From a bacterium (GTDB taxonomy: Bacteria; Vulcanimicrobiota; Xenobia; Xenobiales; Xenobiaceae), in assembly GCA_017444045.1 (NCBI GenBank), contig JAFSXO010000231.1, positions 1 to 7,279 of the forward strand: a stretch of 7,279 bases of DNA. The letters run 5' to 3'. Shown here piece by piece: positions 1-5,533 of the stretch; positions within the stretch are counted from its first letter, which is position 1; each line of letters opens with the position of its first letter. The notes beneath the pieces are model-generated. The model ran no database searches, was not told the DNA's origin, and saw nothing but the letters and a program-made list of their open reading frames with translations. Made by a program: the position numbers and the translations under genes.

Positions 1-1074
1 CCCGAGGATCCCAACTACGATCTGTTCCGGCTTAGCTGTAAGGTTAGCGCTAAACGCCTCTTCCCCAATTTTACCTTCCTGGATTCTCCGTATAACCTTC
101 AGTATTATCAGCCTGGCCGCCCAGAAACCGAGGTGGCTACTATGGGCTGCCGCACCAGGGTGATGGGCAACGTTTACGATCCCAGCCGGCAGATCGCCTA
201 TTCCAGAGGCAACCTGTCCTTCACGTCCATCAATCTGCCCCGGCTCGCTCTAGAAAGCCATAAAGATGAGAAGGTCTTTTATGAGAAGCTGAAGGCTATG
301 CTGGATCTGGTGGCGCAGCAGCTGCTGGACAGATTTGAGATTCAGGCCAGCAAAGCGGTCTATAATTTCCCATTCCTGATGGGGCAGGGCGTCTGGCTCG
401 ATGCGGATACCCTGGGCGCGGCTGACAGCATCCGCGAGGTACTCAAGCATGGGACGCTTTCCATCGGTTTTATCGGGCTGGCCGAGACCTTAACTGCTCT
501 TTATGGGCAGCATCACGGGCAGAGCGAGGCCATGCAGAAAAAGGGCCTGGAGATCATCGGCTTCATGCGGGATTATTGCGACCGGAGATCGCAGGAGCTG
601 AAGATGAACGTCACCCTGCTGGCTACCCCCGCGGAGGGGCTTGCGGGGCGCTTCATCCGCCTAGATCAGCAGCGCTATGGCCGTATTCCGGGCGTTACAG
701 ACCGTGAGTATTACACCAACAGCTTTCACATTCCGGTTTGGTTTCCGATCACGGCTTACGAGAAGATCAAACTGGAGGCACCCTATCACGCCCTATGCAA
801 CGCCGGCCACATAAGCTATGTGGAGCTCGACGGCGACACCGCCAAGAATGTGGAGGCACTGGAAAGCGTGGTGCGCTGGATGCACGACTGCGGTATCGGC
901 TACGGCAGCATAAACCATCCGGTTGACCGCGATCCCGTCTGCGGTTATATGGGCGTCATCGGCGATGTGTGCCCGCGCTGCGGACGGCGTGAGGGTGAGG
1001 AGATACCCCCGGAGCGGATTAGCGAGCTGAAAAAGCGCTACCCCCAAATGCCGGCCTTTCAAGGTATTAGATAA
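1..1074 (+). CDS. nrdD: Anaerobic ribonucleoside-triphosphate reductase, catalytic chain (5'-truncated by window; lacks glycyl radical domain)
   Basis: Class III ribonucleotide reductase, which makes deoxyribonucleotides without oxygen in the cytoplasm. The frame is open from base 1 and the true start lies upstream; 357 residues are visible. MGCRTRV (Cys at visible residue 50) matches the active-site finger-loop cysteine of the family, and the following RGNLSFTSINLPR block is a family signature. Near the C-terminus, NHPVDRDPVCGY and DVCPRCGRREG (Cys 314, 324, 327) form the zinc-binding region. The chain then runs through SELKKRYPQMPAF and stops at TAA 1072-1074. A normal NrdD continues into the glycyl radical motif R-[IV]-x-G-Y. 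Here that motif is absent from this chain and is on the next ORF. A one-base indel between 1031 and 1074 would fuse the two frames, so an assembly error or frameshift cannot be fully excluded. Family identity is certain; the split is well supported. Confidence 0.95.
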   Translation, partial: PEDPNYDLFRLSCKVSAKRLFPNFTFLDSPYNLQYYQPGRPETEVATMGCRTRVMGNVYDPSRQIAYSRGNLSFTSINLPRLALESHKDEKVFYEKLKAMLDLVAQQLLDRFEIQASKAVYNFPFLMGQGVWLDADTLGAADSIREVLKHGTLSIGFIGLAETLTALYGQHHGQSEAMQKKGLEIIGFMRDYCDRRSQELKMNVTLLATPAEGLAGRFIRLDQQRYGRIPGVTDREYYTNSFHIPVWFPITAYEKIKLEAPYHALCNAGHISYVELDGDTAKNVEALESVVRWMHDCGIGYGSINHPVDRDPVCGYMGVIGDVCPRCGRREGEEIPPERISELKKRYPQMPAFQGIR

Positions 1075-1078
1075 GGAG
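1073..1078 (+). promoter_or_regulatory. Ribosome binding site AAGGAG deciding the start of the glycyl radical ORF
   Basis: A perfect AAGGAG sits 9 bases before the ATG at 1088 and overlaps the TAA stop of the preceding nrdD frame. It argues that the 51-residue ORF is translated from its own start and is not read through from nrdD. The stop/Shine-Dalgarno overlap also suggests translational coupling. Confidence 0.8.
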
Positions 1079-1087
1079 AAAAAGCAG

Positions 1088-1243
1088 ATGTCACCTAAAA
1101 ATCAGCAGGAGAAAATTGGCAAAGGCGTTAGTTTCGAGCGGATCCGGCGGATTACCGGCTATCTGGTTGGCACTATGGACAAATGGAACGAGGCCAAGCG
1201 CGCCGAGGAGCGCGACCGCGTCAAGCATAAGCTCGCCAAGTGA
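1088..1243 (+). CDS. Separate glycyl radical domain of anaerobic ribonucleotide reductase (51 aa)
   Basis: This small ORF starts at ATG 1088 after AAGGAG and ends at TGA 1241-1243. After a lysine-rich leader it carries SFERIRRITGYLVGT, a good match to the glycyl radical consensus R-[IVT]-[CSA]-G-Y, with Gly24 as the predicted radical carrier. It ends in a lysine/arginine-rich AKRAEERDRVKH tail like the extreme C-terminus of ordinary NrdD. It therefore supplies exactly the part missing from the upstream chain. By inference, the peptide docks on NrdD and receives the radical from NrdG. It lies 13 bases after nrdD and overlaps nrdG by one base (TGATG), so all three are probably made together. 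The nearest precedent is YfiD/GrcA for pyruvate formate-lyase. Alternatively it could be the tail of a frameshifted nrdD, but the intact Shine-Dalgarno, the start codon and the extra linker sequence on both sides of the junction argue against this. Confidence 0.9.
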   Translation: MSPKNQQEKIGKGVSFERIRRITGYLVGTMDKWNEAKRAEERDRVKHKLAK

Positions 1244-1755
1244 TGCTCGATCTGGCTGAAATTGTTCAGGACAGCGTAGTTGATGGGCCTGGCTTGCGCA
1301 CTACTATTTTTTGCCAGGGCTGTCCCCATCACTGCGCAGGCTGCCAGAATCCCGAGACCTGGGCCTTTGGCTGCGGTAAGCCGACGGATATTCAGACGGT
1401 AGTGGAGCTCGTAAAGCGCAATCCCATGTGCCGGGGAGTCACGTTTTCTGGCGGAGAGCCGTTCGCTCAGGCTGCCGAGCTGGCCGAACTGGCCAGAAGG
1501 CTGAAACGGGAAGGGTACGAGGTGGCCTCTTATACCGGCTATACCTTCGAGCAGCTGCTGGCAGGTACACCGGCCCAGCGGGAATTGCTTTCGGCTATTG
1601 ACGTGCTGATAGACGGGCCATTTGTGCTGGCCGAACGGAGCCTGGAGCTTAACTTTAGAGGCAGCCGGAATCAGCGGGTGCTGAATGTGCCCCAGAGTCT
1701 GCGGTCGGGAAGTGCGTCTGAGGAAACCGCTCCCCGCTGGCTGGGAGAGTACTGA
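1243..1755 (+). CDS. nrdG: Anaerobic ribonucleoside-triphosphate reductase activating protein (radical SAM)
   Basis: This 170-residue radical SAM activase reduces S-adenosylmethionine with a 4Fe-4S cluster and generates the glycyl radical of NrdD. The cluster motif CPHHCAGC (Cys27-x3-Cys31-x2-Cys34) is preceded by DGPGLRTTIFCQG, typical of NrdG. The SAM-binding TFSGGEPF is at residues 67-74, and GSRNQRVLNVP near the end is the usual C-terminal signature. Length is normal for the family. I chose ATG 1243, which overlaps the TGA of the preceding ORF (TGATG), over the GTG three bases upstream. No strong Shine-Dalgarno precedes it, so expression probably relies on translational coupling to the small glycyl radical ORF. 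Such coupling suits a substrate/activase pair. Identity is certain. Confidence 0.97.
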   Translation: MLDLAEIVQDSVVDGPGLRTTIFCQGCPHHCAGCQNPETWAFGCGKPTDIQTVVELVKRNPMCRGVTFSGGEPFAQAAELAELARRLKREGYEVASYTGYTFEQLLAGTPAQRELLSAIDVLIDGPFVLAERSLELNFRGSRNQRVLNVPQSLRSGSASEETAPRWLGEY

Positions 1756-1762
1756 TGCTTTT

Positions 1763-1797
1763 AGCAATGCCCGTAAATTATTGTTTAGGGCATTGCT
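1763..1797. other. Strong hairpin just after nrdG
   Basis: AGCAATGCCC (1763-1772) and GGGCATTGCT (1788-1797) are perfect inverted repeats. TAAA/TTTA extends the stem inward across a single bulged G. The hairpin begins 7 bases after the nrdG stop but has no T-tract on the plus-strand side, so it may protect the 3' end of the mRNA rather than terminate it. Confidence 0.7.
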
Positions 1798-1805
1798 ATT
1801 GCTCG

Positions 1806-1851
1806 TTCATTTGTGCGCTAGCGCTGCGCTGCTGGCAAGCGTACAAATGAA
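1806..1851. repeat. Hairpin containing a copy of the intergenic repeat core
   Basis: TTCATTTGTGCGC (1806-1818) pairs with GCGTACAAATGAA (1839-1851) over 13 positions, one of them a G-U pair. The left arm and loop (1801-1832) resemble 7204-7232 and, in reverse complement, 2385-2410. All share GCTCATTCAT-like sequence followed by TAGCGCTGCG, so this is a member of the dispersed intergenic repeat family. Confidence 0.6.
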
Positions 1852-1920
1852 ACCAAAGGGTGGGCTGGCTAGGTGTAAGCTCGCGCTAAACGGGCGCCGC
1901 CGTGCGCGTTATTATTATCG

Positions 1921-1967
1921 AAGAATGGGCCTGTTCACGGCAGACTGAACGGCCTATTCTTTTTCTC
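1921..1967 (+). terminator. Intrinsic terminator of the nrd operon
   Basis: AAGAATGGGCC (1921-1931) pairs with GGCCTATTCTT (1951-1961) with one G-U pair. After a bulged T, GTTCA/TGAAC (1933-1937/1946-1950) lengthens the stem around an 8-base loop. A TTTTT tract (1960-1964) follows immediately. This is a classic rho-independent terminator on the plus strand. It lies about 165 bases after the nrdG stop, leaving an unusually long structured 3' untranslated region. Confidence 0.85.
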
Positions 1968-2169
1968 TGTTCCGAAGTTTTAATAAGGTATGTTCGCAAG
2001 ACACTGAGCTATGATATCTCTTTCTGTGCCGCAATGCGCCTGTATGACGCTGGCGCTAGAAAGGTGACCATTGCTTATTGTGCGAAGTAACCTTCCCATT
2101 TATGATAGTAAAAGACCGCGTTAGCTATGCGTTAGCGGCACAAGGGCGCTGAGCGGTTTAGCAGTATCT

Positions 2170-2227
2170 TTAACTTGAGCAATGGCTAATAGATCCCCAT
2201 TATAACTCCCCCTAAAGGATGGCAATG
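2170..2227 (+). repeat. Dispersed repeat, 58 bp, inverted partner at 5390-5447
   Basis: The reverse complement of 5390-5447 aligns to this segment without gaps. Apart from about five mismatches in the first 56 positions it is identical, including shared blocks such as CCCCATTATA and CCTAAAGGATGGCAATG. It begins TTAACTT and contains AGCAATGG. Neither copy is coding, which points to an intergenic repeat element rather than conserved protein. Confidence 0.8.
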
Positions 2228-2317
2228 GTTATAAGTTAGCGAGTAGCTAACATGTTAACATCCTAACTCCCCCTAAAGTATGGCAGGGGGAGATGTCGCG
2301 ACTGCGACAGAGGGGGT
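2203..2317. repeat. Tandem 22-bp direct repeats with C-tract/G-tract stem-loops
   Basis: The 22-base sequence at 2203-2224 (TAACTCCCCCTAAAG, one variable base, ATGGCA) recurs at 2264-2285 with a single difference. The second copy's CTCCCCCT (2267-2274) is perfectly complementary to AGGGGGAG (2285-2292). A further GTCGC-GACT-GCGAC hairpin (2295-2308) and a second G-tract AGGGGGT (2311-2317) follow. Two C-tracts and two G-tracts allow alternative pairings. No gene reads through the segment. Confidence 0.7.
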
Positions 2318-2384
2318 GGCCACAGTTGGCGGAAGAATCGAAGTTTAACGCATGTTGTGTGCTAACTTGTACGCTGATATACAA

Positions 2385-2417
2385 CGCAGCGCTAACGCTC
2401 ATGAATGAGCAATGTCA
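2385..2417 (-). repeat. Intergenic repeat core, inverted relative to 7191-7229
   Basis: Read on the minus strand, this segment gives TGACATTG, then CTCATTCATGAGCG and TTAGCGCTGCG. The same order occurs at 7191-7229 with a six-base insertion after TGACATTG and two substitutions in the last 25 bases. The block is also related to 1801-1832. Confidence 0.65.
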
Positions 2418-2447
2418 ATGCTTTCGCTCCTTAACTTATAAGCATTG
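2416..2447 (-). other. Hairpin spanning the 3' end of the aldo/keto reductase gene
   Basis: CAATGCTT (2416-2423) and AAGCATTG (2440-2447) form a perfect 8-bp stem around the TAA stop of the minus-strand gene. No T-tract follows on the minus strand, so it is at best a weak terminator or an mRNA-end stabilizer. I found no better terminator for this operon in the gap. Confidence 0.4.
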
Positions 2448-3620
2448 CTGACAGAGGCGGTTAGCCTCTTCGCGCTGACGGCATATCTCCGCCCAGCTGG
2501 TCATACCGCTCAGCCGCTCGGCGAAGTCCCGCATAGCCGCAGGTATATCGATGCCCTGCGGGCACACCTTACTGCAGGCACCACAGCCTATGCAGGCAGA
2601 CGGCTGCTTATCCGCGCTCAGCGCATCCATCTGCATCTTTACCGTCAGGCTGCCGTCAAAGCGCAAATCGTTATAGGCGCGCAGCAGCATGGGAATATCC
2701 AGCTCCCTAGGGCAGCCATCGCAGCAGTAGCGGCAGGCGGTGCAGGGCAGAGAATCCTTAAGCGCCTCGGCGATCTCAGCCAAGGCCAGCTCTTCGTCCC
2801 GACTGAGAGGCCTATCCTCAGCAAAGGTGCGCAGATTGTCTTCAAGCTGCGCCAAAGCGGACATGCCGCTCAGGATAACCTTAACCGGCGCGAACTTTAG
2901 CAGCCAACGGAAAGCCCAGGCGGCAGGCGCTTCCTCGGGGCGCAGCGCGCGGAGCCGCGCAGACAGGCTGTCGCTAAGATGCGCCAGCTTACCGCCGCGC
3001 AGCGGTTCCATCACCCACACAGGCATGGAGTATTCCGCCAAAATGTCGCATTTCGCCCTAGCATCCTGAAGCGTCCAGTCGAGGTAGTTCAACTGGATCT
3101 GGCAGAACTCCAGCTCGCTGCCGTATCTGTCCAAAAAATAGCGCAGATTATCGGGACGGGCGTGCGACGAAAAGCCCAAATGACGTATGCGGCCCTGGCG
3201 GCGCTGCTCTATAAAATAATCTATAATGCCCCAGCGCGGCTCCTCGTATACAGACAGCGACGCTTCGCAGACATTATGCAGCAGGTAATAATCAAAATAG
3301 CTGACGCGGCACTTCTGCAGTTGCTCGGCAAATATGGCCGGAGGATCGTAAGAAGCGCTGATCTGATGGCCGGGAAATTTGTCGGCCAGATTAAAGCTCT
3401 GGCGCGGATAAGCGCTGAGCACTCTGCCCATGACAAGCTCAGAACGGCCGCCATGGTAGGGATAGGCCGTGTCAAAGTAATTGATGCCCTGCGACAGCGC
3501 TAGATCAACCATGCCCGCGGTCTGCTCTTCGTCAATGCTGCCGTCCTCCCGCAAAGGCAGGCGCATAGCTCCGAAGCCCAAACGCGAAAGCTGTTCACCT
3601 TTAAAATCGCTATATAACAC
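2436..3620 (-). CDS. Aldo/keto reductase with C-terminal double 4Fe-4S ferredoxin domain
   Basis: This 394-residue cytoplasmic oxidoreductase belongs to the iron-sulfur aldo/keto reductase group (COG1453 type). The N-terminal TIM barrel carries GFGAMRLP, NYFDTAYPYHGG (catalytic Asp50 and Tyr55), ADKFPGH (Lys81) and YYLLHN (His115), the usual tetrad. The C-terminal part has two CxxCxxCxxxCP motifs, at Cys293-303 (with an extra Cys300) and Cys343-353, each followed by a DIP. They are typical of two 4Fe-4S clusters that could pass electrons to or from the active site. The substrate is not predictable. The start is GTG at 3618-3620, preceded by GAGGGGG. It is the last gene of a three-gene operon, 24 bases after the flavoprotein gene. 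A further C-rich tail (Cys380, 390, 393) is present. The family call is very firm. Confidence 0.93.
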   Translation of the reverse strand: MLYSDFKGEQLSRLGFGAMRLPLREDGSIDEEQTAGMVDLALSQGINYFDTAYPYHGGRSELVMGRVLSAYPRQSFNLADKFPGHQISASYDPPAIFAEQLQKCRVSYFDYYLLHNVCEASLSVYEEPRWGIIDYFIEQRRQGRIRHLGFSSHARPDNLRYFLDRYGSELEFCQIQLNYLDWTLQDARAKCDILAEYSMPVWVMEPLRGGKLAHLSDSLSARLRALRPEEAPAAWAFRWLLKFAPVKVILSGMSALAQLEDNLRTFAEDRPLSRDEELALAEIAEALKDSLPCTACRYCCDGCPRELDIPMLLRAYNDLRFDGSLTVKMQMDALSADKQPSACIGCGACSKVCPQGIDIPAAMRDFAERLSGMTSWAEICRQREEANRLCQQCL

Positions 3621-3644
3621 GGCCTTATCCCCCTCTAATAAAAG

Positions 3645-4160
3645 CTACAGAGATTTGGCCAATGCCTTAACCTCGGCCATTTTGGCTTCGGTCTTATTCT
3701 CGCCCTCGCAGGCCGTAATAATGCCAGCGTTCTCAAATCCGCAATAGCCGATAATACTCTCAAACTGGCGAATCGCGCCATCGTACACGTTGGGCGAATG
3801 CGAGCTGAGCAGCAGCACAGCCTTTTTGACCTTCTGAGGATACTGTATGGCATAAAAGCGCTGTATGGGGAGCTGAAGCTGCGCGGACAGCGTGAAATAG
3901 TAAACGGGAGAGGCCAGCACCAACACTTCGGCCTCGTTTATAACGGGATAAATCTCCTGCATATCATCCTTCTGGATGCAGACGCCGTTGCCCTTATTGT
4001 GACAGTATTCGCAGGCCAGGCATCCCTTAATGTTCTTCTTGGCCACATCGATTACAGTAACCTGATGGCCGGCCTCTTTTGCGCCTTCCGCAAAGGCCTC
4101 AACCATAGCCGCGGTATTCCCCTTAGGGCGGGGGCTGCCGAACAAAACCACTATATTCAT
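3645..4160 (-). CDS. NAD(P)H-dependent FMN reductase / iron-sulfur flavoprotein family
   Basis: This 171-residue flavodoxin-fold protein has GSPRPKGNT (residues 8-16), the FMN phosphate-binding loop, and ASPVYYFTLSAQL (83-95), the second FMN contact. Between them, Cys47, Cys50, Cys53 and Cys61 form C-x2-C-x2-C-x7-C. This matches the compact motif of iron-sulfur flavoproteins (Isf), so a 4Fe-4S cluster next to FMN is possible. Many relatives keep only some of these cysteines and hold FMN alone, so cluster binding is an inference. Likely role: electron transfer between NAD(P)H or ferredoxin and an acceptor. The ATG at 4158-4160 is preceded by AAGGAGA. It lies 14 bases after the DUF362 gene and 24 bases before the aldo/keto reductase, so it is the middle gene of the operon. 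Confidence 0.9.
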   Translation of the reverse strand: MNIVVLFGSPRPKGNTAAMVEAFAEGAKEAGHQVTVIDVAKKNIKGCLACEYCHNKGNGVCIQKDDMQEIYPVINEAEVLVLASPVYYFTLSAQLQLPIQRFYAIQYPQKVKKAVLLLSSHSPNVYDGAIRQFESIIGYCGFENAGIITACEGENKTEAKMAEVKALAKSL

Positions 4161-4174
4161 CTCATCTCTCCTTG

Positions 4175-5194
4175 CTATCCTTTAGCATTATCGGTGTTTA
4201 TAAACTCATAATCCTTGCTGCCGATTCCCTCTTCAGCGGCCACATCAATAGTATGCTCGCCATGGCGGCTGTGTACCCGCTCGAGGAAATGCTCGCGGCC
4301 AGGATCCTTAGATTTATAAATCAAGTCCATACAGGCGCGATCCAAAGCGACAGGGTCTATCGATCCCAGAATGCCGATATCTTTAATGCAGGGATCCTCA
4401 GCCTTGGCGCAGCAGTCGCAGTCAACCGACATGTTGCACATTATGTTGATAAAAGCCATATTGCTGCGGAAATAAGAGACCACCGATCCAGCGGCATCGG
4501 CCATCGATTCCAGAAAATACTCGTTTTTCTCGGGCAGCTGCTGCCAAACCTTAGTCTGGTCCAGAGTTTTGCCAGCCGAGTGTATCCAGGATTTGCCCGC
4601 CGATGAAGCGCAGCCGATGGAAAGCTGTTTCAGCGCCCCGCCATAGCCGCCCATAGGGTGCCCCTTGAAGTGAGAAATAACCAGCATTGAATCGTACTTA
4701 GCCATGTCGCGGCCCACATAATTGCAGGTAAGCCACTTGCCGTCGAAAACCGGAAGCACCATATCCGGCCCCTTGTCATCGAGGATATCTACGGAGAAGA
4801 CATCGCTCCAGCCGTGCTTTTTAATCAGCCTTTCATGCTTTTCCGTGCTGTTGCGCTCGCCGGCATAGGCCGTATTGCACTCGACCACGGTGCCATTAAC
4901 GCGCTCAACTATGGGCTTCATAAACTCCGGACGCAGGTAATTCTGATTGCCAGCCTCTCCGGAGTGAACCTTGACCGCCACGTTGCCGGCCAGCTCTTTA
5001 TTAACGCAATTATATATGAAGACTACCGCCTCAGGGCTAATCTCAGAGGTATACCATACAACGGGCTTGCCCTCAGGAGAGTAATGTGCCGGATCGGAGT
5101 CCGCGGTAAAGCCGCATAAAAACATGCCAGAAGCCATAACCCCAAAGCATCCGGCCGTAACGGCTAGCCTCTTCCAACCATTATTAAAATCCAT
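4175..5194 (-). CDS. DUF362 domain protein with N-terminal hydrophobic segment
   Basis: This 339-residue protein of the DUF362 family has no biochemical function I can assign with confidence. Family-like blocks are VAVKVHSGEAGN (72-83), MLVISHFKGHPMGGYGGALK (170-189), GCASSAGK (194-201) and the C-terminal DIGILGSIDPVALDRAC (272-288). A cysteine-rich stretch, CDCCAKAEDPC (259-269), could bind metal. Residues 1-30 have Lys8-Arg9 followed by a hydrophobic stretch to about 29, suggesting a signal peptide or membrane anchor. FLCG around Cys27 is not a good lipobox. ATG 5192-5194 has AAGGAG nine bases upstream. It is the first gene of the operon with the flavoprotein and aldo/keto reductase, so a redox-linked role is likely by context. 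Its promoter must lie in the repeat-rich gap before it. Confidence 0.88.
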   Translation of the reverse strand: MDFNNGWKRLAVTAGCFGVMASGMFLCGFTADSDPAHYSPEGKPVVWYTSEISPEAVVFIYNCVNKELAGNVAVKVHSGEAGNQNYLRPEFMKPIVERVNGTVVECNTAYAGERNSTEKHERLIKKHGWSDVFSVDILDDKGPDMVLPVFDGKWLTCNYVGRDMAKYDSMLVISHFKGHPMGGYGGALKQLSIGCASSAGKSWIHSAGKTLDQTKVWQQLPEKNEYFLESMADAAGSVVSYFRSNMAFINIMCNMSVDCDCCAKAEDPCIKDIGILGSIDPVALDRACMDLIYKSKDPGREHFLERVHSRHGEHTIDVAAEEGIGSKDYEFINTDNAKG

Positions 5195-5214
5195 CTAAAG
5201 CTACTCCTTTTTTT

Positions 5215-5391
5215 GCGAACGCGTTTGCGCTGCCTCAGCTTTCCTCATTCGCGAACAAATTTGCGCTGCACTAGCTTCTGCGACAGCATTGCTTCGCTAC
5301 CCTCAGAGGTGCCTTACGCGGAACTAGTTACGCGCTTTGATCCGCCCACAACGACCGTGAATTGTACCAACTAAGGCTTAACTAAATGACA
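5215..5391 (+). repeat. Long intergenic repeat (copy 1), related to 7040-7174
   Basis: A core starting GCGAAC, followed by TTTGCGCTGC and AGCTT, occurs twice 36 bases apart (5215 and 5251). From the second core onward, the segment aligns to 7040-7174 in the same orientation. Shared blocks in order are GCGAAC, AGCTT, a GC-rich stretch with GCTT-GCT, GTGCCTT, CGCGGAACT, TTACGCGC, ACGAC/ACGACA, AATTGTA, and the exact 17-mer GGCTTAACTAAATGACA (5375-5391 and 7158-7174). Confidence 0.75.
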
Positions 5392-5447
5392 TTGCCATCC
5401 TTTAGGGAGAGCTATAATGGGGAACTATTGGCCATTGCTTAAGTTAA
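5390..5447 (-). repeat. Dispersed repeat, 58 bp, inverted copy of 2170-2227
   Basis: This is the minus-strand copy of the repeat at 2170-2227, with about five mismatches in the first 56 positions of the alignment. It abuts the end of the long repeat at 5215-5391, so the gap is a mosaic of at least two repeat modules. Confidence 0.8.
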
Positions 5448-5506
5448 TGAGACTAACGCTAATCGCTAAATAACGACATAGATATTAGTAGACTTCTCTT
5501 AAAACG

Positions 5507-5533
5507 AAAAAAACCTTTCCAGAGGAAAGGTTT
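5507..5533 (-). terminator. Intrinsic terminator of the tRNA-Ser gene
   Basis: On the minus strand AAACCTTTCC, a TCT loop and GGAAAGGTTT form a perfect 10-bp stem, followed by an unbroken run of T (7 A on the plus strand, 5507-5513). The stem begins at the last base of the tRNA's CCA end, so the terminator is immediately adjacent to the tRNA. Confidence 0.92.

Larger units (their letters stand above)
1756..2435. other. Gene-free intergenic stretch with hairpins, a terminator and repeats
   Basis: I see no convincing gene in these 680 bases. Short open frames at 1685-1948 and 1902-2090 run through the terminator hairpin and show no recognizable protein features. The contents are two strong hairpins just after nrdG (1763-1797, 1806-1851), an intrinsic terminator (1921-1967), a low-information segment (about 1968-2165), a repeat copy shared in inverted orientation with 5390-5447, a C-tract/G-tract structure (2203-2317), and a repeat segment shared with 7191-7229. 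Confidence 0.7.
5195..5506. other. Gene-free intergenic stretch dominated by repeats
   Basis: No gene is visible. The stretch holds the ribosome binding site of the DUF362 gene, a tandemly duplicated GCGAAC repeat core (5215-5280), the rest of that long repeat (to 5391), and the 58-bp repeat (5390-5447). The last 60 bases, up to the tRNA terminator, are AT-rich with no feature I recognize. I could not identify a convincing promoter for the downstream minus-strand operon. Confidence 0.6.

Noticed and set aside
1159..1767. 202-aa minus-strand frame opposite nrdG
   Set aside because: It lies antisense to a certain nrdG and the glycyl radical ORF, and its translation has no recognizable motif.
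1685..2090. Small plus-strand ORFs after nrdG (87 and 62 aa)
   Set aside because: They overlap the nrdG end, the hairpins and the terminator. They lack clear ribosome binding sites, and their translations show no family features.
2979..3503. Plus-strand frames (including 174 and 151 aa) opposite the aldo/keto reductase gene
   Set aside because: They are antisense shadows of a gene with clear catalytic and iron-sulfur motifs.
5021..5125. Lipoprotein signal at Cys27 of the DUF362 protein
   Set aside because: The residues before the cysteine (M-F-L) do not fit the lipobox, which needs small residues at -1 and usually -2.
5200..5510. Promoter for the DUF362 operon, for example a TACAAT near 5362-5367 on the minus strand
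   Set aside because: No acceptable -35 sequence lies at the right distance, so it would be a guess.
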